The position numbers were made by a program, and so were the translations under genes. The notes under the pieces were generated by a model. That model had not been told where the DNA came from. It saw nothing but the letters and a program-made list of their open reading frames with translations, and did no database searches. A stretch of DNA of 64,000 bases from Myxocyprinus asiaticus. Its lineage: Eukaryota; Chordata; Actinopteri; Cypriniformes; Catostomidae. Positions 57,590 through 64,000 of this stretch are shown in pieces (positions within the stretch are counted from its first letter, which is position 1; each line of letters opens with the position of its first letter). The DNA lies in assembly GCF_019703515.2 (NCBI RefSeq), contig NC_059347.1, positions 22,070,501-22,134,500 of the forward strand. Direction: 5' to 3'.

Positions 57590-58460
57590 TTTAGGGTGAT
57601 CGTATTCCGGTTTTCCAAAAAGAAGACACCTTTTTTTTTTCCGCTGGGCTGTGGGGGGTAAAGGATTGGGGTGGGGTGGAATAATAGGGTTCAAAACAGT
57701 GTTACTATGAATGCAAACTTTAATACAGTGAAAAAGACACTCTATTAGAATAACATATATATATATATATATAAATAAATAAAAATGTCCAACATTCTTT
57801 TGAATGTCCGTGTACTAAAATAAAATATTTGATGCCATGAGTGTACCTTCATTTACTATCACTATTATTTTGAATGGCCATGGAAAATGAAGCAATGTGA
57901 TAACAATTTTACCTGGTCGCAAAAAGTAGTCTGTTAATTTACCTGATGAACTTTCACCTTCTGCTGACCCTTTATGCTTCGGAGAGCTAATGTGTGCTTC
58001 TAAATCACTTGCACCTTTATTAGCAACTGACACATAAGTGCCAGCTTTACATGTCATACATTCTGTTTCCCACAGATCTCGACCTGGCTTGGACATTTTT
58101 TGTGCAAATCTTCTGTAAATTTGCACTTTCGTTTGGGCATTGTTTCCACTCATTTGCTGCTGCTGTCAAGCAACTGTTTGATGCCGAACACAACAGCGCT
58201 TCGCGCATTCGCAGAAAGATTGACATGCAGGAATTTGGCCAATAGTTGCTGCAAGCCTCTTATAATCGGCCAATTGGTGTGCGAGAAGGTGGGACTTACA
58301 AAGAGGGGTTAAAGCAATGCAAATATGCGCGCACACACAATGAAGTATTAGACCAGATGCACATCATAATGCAACTAAAGCCAAATCCCGGACATTTTCG
58401 CAAATTTTGAAATTCCGGACAGAATAAGGTCTGAAAATGCCGCTTGTATCCTTTGAAATA
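57590..58460 (-). mobile_element. hAT-like element remnant with a first exon
   Basis: Minus strand from about 58460 to 57590. The left edge reads agggtgatcgtattccggtt, similar to ends of fish hAT-type elements; the right edge contains ccggacattttcgcaaattt and aattccggacagaataag. It holds the coding exon at 57913-58153. Boundaries are approximate. Confidence 0.45.
57913..58153 (-). pseudogene. hAT-transposase-like N-terminal exon (zinc-finger region)
   Basis: Frame from 58153: MSGNNAQTKVQIYRRF, then WETECMTCKAGTYVSVANKG, ASDLEAHISSPKHKGSAEGE and SSSGKLTDYFLRP. A Cys-x2-Cys and His-x4-5-His arrangement (C-MTC, LEAHISSPKH) looks like the BED or related zinc finger at the start of hAT-like proteins. 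The exon ends at 57913 with cag followed by gtaaaatt, a usable donor. No later exon is visible in this window on the minus strand. So it is either an element remnant or one exon of a domesticated gene. Confidence 0.5.
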
Positions 58461-58559
58461 GCTGCTCGGGAGCATTCCAAAGATGGCCGCACAGTGGGCA
58501 AGATTGCCTTGAAAGGGACTTTGAAATCGTACAGCTTTGCTCCTTTGAAAAGATACAGC

Positions 58560-58820
58560 TTTTTAACCAACCAATCAACAAACAGAATTTCAAATCGATA
58601 CAATAGAGGCATCAAACTTTAGCTAGCCTCCTGTCAACCACTTTATTTTAAGATAGGAAATGTCTGTGAACCAATTTGGTTACTCATTCATTCTATATTT
58701 ATTTTAGGCTATGCAATAATACAAATGACTGATTGTAAAAGTTTGTACTTGAACGATTTCTGGAAGATTCGCCATCTCGTACTATTATTACGATTTGTCA
58801 TGAGACAGGATTGGACAAAC
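58560..58820. repeat. Dispersed repeat, copy 2 of a pair
   Basis: See 48190-48620. This copy is shorter and lies next to the hAT-like remnant. Confidence 0.6.
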
Positions 58821-59070
58821 ACAATTGTTCAGTGTGTCTTGTACTACAAAAATAAATAATTCAAAATGTAATGTATGTGAATGCATTATTAAGTTTGTAT
58901 TAAAATGGTTTCTCATTAGCAGAAAGCACAAGTACTGATAAACTAGACATAGCGGCCCAACTCATTAGATGCTGAAGCTTTATTTAAAGTTTTAGCAGTG
59001 CCTTGTTTCCACTCTGTTTTTCCACCATATGTATACATTAATTAGAGAACTGTGGAGGAGGAGTGGATTT

Positions 59071-59393
59071 GTGTGTGTGTGTGTGTGTGTGTGTGCACGC
59101 AAGTATAAATGTGTGTGTGTGTGTGTACATGTTTATACTACACTGTGGGGACCAAATGTCCCCACAAGGATAGTAAAATCTGAGATAACCTACCTTGTGG
59201 GGCCCAGCCAGCGGTCCCCACGAGGGAAATGGCTTATTAAACATACTAAACGATGTTTTTTTGAAAATGTAAAAATGCAAAAAAGTTTCTGTGAGGGTTA
59301 GGTTTAGGGGTAGGGTTAGAGCTAGAGCTAGGGGATAGAAATCATCATTAGATCTGTATAAAATCCATAAAATGCATGGAAGTCTATGGAGAG

Positions 59394-59430
<37 letters not shown>
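59071..59430. repeat. (GT)n-flanked repeat, copy 1
   Basis: (GT)n at 59071-59095, 59111-59126 and 59399-59430 enclose tgtggggaccaaatgtcccc, a cattaaacatactaaacgat-type block, gtgagggttaggtttagggg and aaagtctatggagag. The same blocks recur at 63590-63844. Contains ttaggg-like (telomere-like) units but is not a telomere. Confidence 0.7.
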
Positions 59431-59432
<2 letters not shown>

Positions 59433-62259
59433 GGGAGTCATTGCGCATGATGTTTTGTGTTTCGCTTCAGTTCTACCCCCTATAACTGAGGATCTAATCA
59501 ATCTGCTGGCTATTAAGTTTCTTAATTGATAATGCATACAAATTAAGCTGAGTGCTGTTACTTTAGAGACTTAGAGCAGGTGATTTTAGGCACCGGTTCA
59601 AATGGACTTTCAAAGCAGTTACCGTAAGACAAAACCTATCAGACTGAGATTAATCCATATCGCTAGGTGAAGCTAAGCACAGAATCTTTTCTCATTTGAT
59701 TAACTGATTGATTTGATTTAATCAGATTACACCTTTAATCTATCTTGATCCCAGACAACACCAGTGAATTAATCCAAAGGTCTTTAGAACAGCATCAGAA
59801 TCATGTCATGAAATCTGGACCAGAGAGCAGAAAACCTCTTATCCCTAATCTTATTTACCTATCAGCTTCAGACTATTCTGATTTATAGTGATATGTTATA
59901 TTCATAAACTTAACAGATGCAATCATTTTACTGTTCAAAATCATTTAAATAATACTAGATTGAATTCTAAATCTCATTTGTCTTTTGTATGTCACTTATA
60001 AACAAAACATTCTGTACATGATGTTGCTCATGAAGTCTGCTGTACGTATAGTCAACACTTAGCTTTAATATCACTTATATATCACTCTTGTTCGGAATCC
60101 ATCAAAACTGACTCTTCATGCAAATTAGACAAAATAAACATTAACAACTCACAACCTCCAAGCATAAAATTAGGCAGACAAACCTACAATGACAGTTACC
60201 ATCAGCATGATGAGTCATAAAGACAAAATAATGATCCATACATTCACCCATCTTTATGGTCGATCTGGAGGGAAAAAAAGAAAAAGAAAAAACCCACTTA
60301 ATTAATCTGACAGTTAATGAAGAACACACTTATTTGGAATGCTAAATAGTTTTGGAAACAAAAAACATGGTCGAAGAATTCACAGTTCAACACACAACTG
60401 GGGAGTTGGATGTGTGACATTATCATATGTTTAATCATAAAAGTGCTTTGCTTAGTTTATCTCTATATCAACAATTGTACTTTTTTTTTTTTTTACATCA
60501 ATTACAACGCAGGATTAAATGTCATGTACACATCTGCTTTTTCAATATGTCTTGGAGAAATGTCTGGTTCCATCATAATGGGTGTGTTAGCAGTGGGTGC
60601 AGAAACCACTTGTGTCTTTATGATTTCTAAATGTAATTTAGATGTTGATATATTTCTCATTTCAGAAGAGGTTTGACATGATAGAGCCACTTGTTGGATC
60701 GTTTATGAGTGCTAGTCCACCTTTTGGTCTGCATCCCCCTGAGACAAATGGATCTGCAGGCATGCCAAACTCATTCTCTGATCAACACAATCTGATTTGG
60801 ACAATTTTGCCACATAGGAGACATTCTCTATTACAGAGATAAATAGCTTTGGGCCAACTGTCGACCAAAACTTGTAAGCTAATAAATTATTCAGATTTCT
60901 CCCAATAGATTTCTCTAGAGACAGCTAGGGGAAATACACCTTTTGATTAGTGAAGTGTGTGTGTGGTGTGCATATTTCTATGCCTACGACACACAGATAT
61001 GTCATCTTTGATTAGGAGCATATAGTAGCTTCTCAGGTGGATGCTGCCTGAAGTGCTGTCATTTTATAATGAACTGACAGAAGTTGGATTGGCCCACCGC
61101 TCCCAATATGGGAATGTTGGAAACATTTTCTTTCTATATTCTACATGGGCATAAGGACATTTGGCTGAATATTAATGCCCACTGCAATTAAATATGCCAC
61201 ACTCATTGGCTTGGATCATACAAAATTTTTATATATTAATCATCTACCATTTAATACATGAAACAGCTGTTCCTTTTCAGTGATATTAAATCATTGACAA
61301 AAATCAAGGAATTACCAGATATACCTAATGGTTGCTGACTTTGCATTTACATCCATAATTACATTCTTAAGACCCTCCCTTACTAAGGTGCATGCATTGT
61401 AAAGCATGTAAAGTGAAAATTATCTAATCATGTATGTAAAGGTCATTTATAAGAAGCTTTCATCTTAAGCAAATGCAGGAGCAGTCCCCTTGGACCAACC
61501 CAGAGTTAAATGACTAGGTCAATGGCAAAAAGTTTTCAAAGTAACTCCCCAGTGTCACCATAAATGTCACACCACACGTTATGCCACGTTACACCATATA
61601 AACTGTATATTAAGGAAAATTAAGCTTGCAGGTTAATCAGTGTCACAAGGTCCAGTTTTTTTTTTATTTTATGTTTTGTTGTCTGCTAAAAACGGTTTGT
61701 GCTTTCTGAATTTCTGAAGCTGGAACTACAGTCATGTGATTGGGCACCTTCGCGCAACACAATATGCAAGTGTGAGGCATGAGTAAACATTGTTCGGATT
61801 AAAGATTTGAATAGATAATTTTGAGTAAAGCACCCCTGGCACAGCTTCATTTGTTTGAAAAATTGTTTGAAATTCAATTGATGATGGTAGGATGATGGCA
61901 GCACTAAAATCAAATTAAGATGTTTTCTGCAGTGCTTTTTATGTGGAGATAAAAGCCGCGTTTAACGCAGACCAAAAACTTGCCTTTTGAATGGATATGG
62001 CGTGAAAGGCACAGCTTATCCGATTTTTGGAAACATTTGAGTACTAATTCATATACTAACCCTGACTGTAACCCAATACAGAGACCAAAGAAGTGTTTTT
62101 TCACTTTCTTCTTTGCAAATGTAGTATCTTGTTAGCCAGAGATCTACAGGGATGTCAAAGACACAGCACGGGCCATTTTCGGGAAGGGTATAGCTGCAGA
62201 CAGAGCTCCAAATCACCAGCAAAGATATAGGGAGCCCCTTACTTAACCCTTTCCCTAAC
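59431..62259. other. Non-coding DNA, nothing coding supported
   Basis: AT-rich with no recognised gene. A T-run at 60481-60496. The frames at 60410-60676 and 61686-62104 have no known domains. Confidence 0.4.
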
Positions 62260-62400
62260 CTTCTGTGGAGGTGTCCCCCCTTTTGGAGTTGGCGCAACCC
62301 CTTTATAGAATAACCCCGACCCCTTCTGGAGAAACCATGCCCTATTTTGGAGATTCCGCCCCCATTTGGAGATCCCGGGCCTTCAGCTATACCTACTTGC
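62260..62400. repeat. Degenerate GC-rich minisatellite
   Basis: Units of about 20-24 bp around ttttggag: ccccttttggagttggcgca, accccttctggagaaaccat, gccctattttggagattccg, cccccatttggagatcccg. The longer minus-strand open frame here (144 codons, 62483-62049) is a by-product of the repeat and not a gene. Confidence 0.55.
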
Positions 62401-63498
62401 CATTTTCGGGCATGAACATTTGCCACATGGTGCCACTGGTTGGAATTTACTACAATGGATCTGAATTCAGAAAAAAAAATCATTTTAAAGCGTCAATTTC
62501 CTGTGTGATCATTTTCATCGAAGAATACCTTGTAAGTATTTATCAGGCCTAAGCTTCTGAATTGTAGAGTTAACTCAAAAACTGCCTAAATTATAATGGC
62601 TTAAACTGATATTAACAATATTAACATATAAACATAACAGTTCCACTGAGCATGAATACACAGACCATTTATCAACTGCTCTGTAGCCTAAATTATTACC
62701 TCTCTAAACTTTAGAACAAGGTCAAGGAAATTCAGATTGTAAATTGAACTTTGAAGGGTCAGCAATTTTTACTTTCCCTATTCATCTTTTCTCACCTTCT
62801 AACTTGGAGCCCAAGAGTGCACGATAATTGCATTTCAGTGGGTGGCAGAGTTTCATTATATCGTCCTATCTTCTACTCACATGTATAATACTCACGTATA
62901 ATTTAGTCAGCTCTTCTGAGACCTATGTAAAAGCAGAGAAGCTGTTACATTTAGCAAATAAGCCATATTTGGTGATTGTGATGTTTCCTTCTGAGAAGCC
63001 AATTTAGGGCATGAAATATGATTTTCACTTCACATAAACTGAATGGCAGATCTCATTGAGGTTGTTAGTCTCTGATGTTCAGTGGACACTGCAGACAAAG
63101 CATTTCATAACACAGAGACACTGCCATTCTGAGCCAATGAAGAACCTTATTTGTCTTCCCACTTCAAGAGTGAAAAACTCCCAACACCTCCAGAACTATA
63201 ATACTGTGCGTGTGTATGTATTTGCAAAGATATACCTGCAAGTGTGTGTGTATGCATGTGCAAAGAGCAAAGCAACCAGCTGGGTTGTAAGGGTAATAAA
63301 GAAGGAGAATCAATAGGGCATGCAATGGAGCCAAGGTGCTGCCATTTATCATGGCGCTTCTCTGACTCCAATCATTCATCAAGCTCAATGAGGCAGCAAA
63401 TAGGAAAATGACTATTTGTATCAAACACATCTGCACTCATCCACTGAGGTATTTTATTCCCATTAACTTCCAAAGTAAAATACCCACTTTTTCAGCTG

Positions 63499-63499
<1 letters not shown>
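62401..63499. other. Non-coding DNA, nothing coding supported
   Basis: No gene or clear element. The region just left of 63500 has no flanking inverted repeat. Confidence 0.4.
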
Positions 63500-63535
<36 letters not shown>

Positions 63536-63806
63536 GGGGGGGGAGGGGGGGGTTGCATGTTTAAGTGGTTTATGAGGACTTTTTTGTATTCTGCTATAAA
63601 TGTGGTTTATGAGGACATTTCTAGTGTCCCCATAATTCAAATCGCTTAAAAAACATACTAAACGATGTTTTATTGAAAATGTAAAAATGCAGAAAGTATT
63701 TTGTGAGGGTTAGGTTTAGGGGTAGGGTTAGGGGATAGAATCTATAGTTTGTACAGTATAAAAATCATTATGTCTATGGAAAGTCCTCATAATGATAGCT
63801 GCACCA

Positions 63807-63844
<38 letters not shown>
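63500..63844. repeat. (GT)n-flanked repeat, copy 2
   Basis: (GT)n at 63500-63534 and 63811-63844 enclose aaaacatactaaacgatgtt, tgaaaatgtaaaaatgcaga, gtgagggttaggtttagggg and aaaatcattatgtctatgga. Same order as copy 1 at 59071-59430. The last 150 bp show nothing. Confidence 0.7.
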
Positions 63845-63846
<2 letters not shown>

Positions 63847-64000
63847 TAATAAGACTATTTAGAATATTTAGAGCTGCATTCCTTTGCCCAGTTTATTGCA
63901 TTCCTTTCTCAAAGCACCACTGTGTTTCAACATCCTGTCTATCTCTCTCAATCTGCCAGTCTACGCAATTATATACTGTATACTATATTGTGCCCCTAAC

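Noticed and set aside
59281..59330. Interstitial telomeric sequence
   Set aside because: Only irregular ttaggg-like units (ttaggtttaggggtaggg) within a dispersed repeat, not a (TTAGGG)n array.
62049..62483. 144-codon minus-strand open frame
   Set aside because: Produced by a degenerate minisatellite; residues repeat with the DNA unit and no domain is visible.

Overview
This is AT-rich vertebrate nuclear DNA, most probably from a teleost fish and probably a cyprinid-type genome. The window has no multi-exon protein-coding gene that I can recognise. It has dense TTAA-type palindromic MITEs, Tc1 elements with DD34E-type transposase remnants, two DIRS-type tyrosine-recombinase retrotransposons, a chromodomain Ty3/gypsy element, a CR1/L2-like LINE, a tRNA-derived SINE, and many (CA)n and (TA)n microsatellites. 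There are no bacterial features. The window reads as a gene desert or a large intron. The species is an inference from repeat families, not from a gene.

Layout. 1-6.3 kb: MITE, two decayed Tc1 elements (2505-3360 and about 3455-4540) separated by a (TA)n(CA)n tract, and one short GC-rich patch (5214-5324, minus) that could be a terminal coding exon. 6.58-10.32 kb: DIRS copy A, inserted into an older MITE. 10.3-34 kb: mostly non-coding DNA carrying many MITEs, several nested, including a TTAA MITE (27307 to about 30330) hit by a hAT-like element with a clean 8-bp target duplication. 34.35-36.8 kb: a CR1/L2-like LINE on the minus strand, interrupted by a Tc1-type element. 38.2-43.3 kb: a minus-strand Ty3/gypsy chromovirus-type element with gag, protease, RT, RNase H, integrase and chromodomain remnants, interrupted by a SINE with a 16-bp target duplication. 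44.5-46.3 kb: a TTAA MITE split by a 1.18-kb LTR element that has LTRs, primer-binding site and 5-bp target duplication but no pol. 50.97-55.01 kb: DIRS copy B. 55-64 kb: non-coding DNA with a hAT-like first exon near 58 kb, a degenerate minisatellite at 62.26-62.40 kb and two copies of a (GT)n-flanked repeat.

How the parts fit. The window is best read as layers of insertions. The two DIRS copies have reciprocal internal deletions: A kept the RT core, RNase H and recombinase but lost most of gag and the RT N-terminus; B kept gag and the RT N-terminus but lost the RT core, RNase H and the recombinase N-terminus. Both keep the inverted terminal repeats and the internal complementary region. The gypsy element shows a sequence signature of self-priming. 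None of the elements seems able to make all its own proteins. I found no convincing new biological system; the best leads are the self-priming signature, the deletion-derivative DIRS pair, the pol-less LTR element with an intron-like segment, and the candidate small exon.
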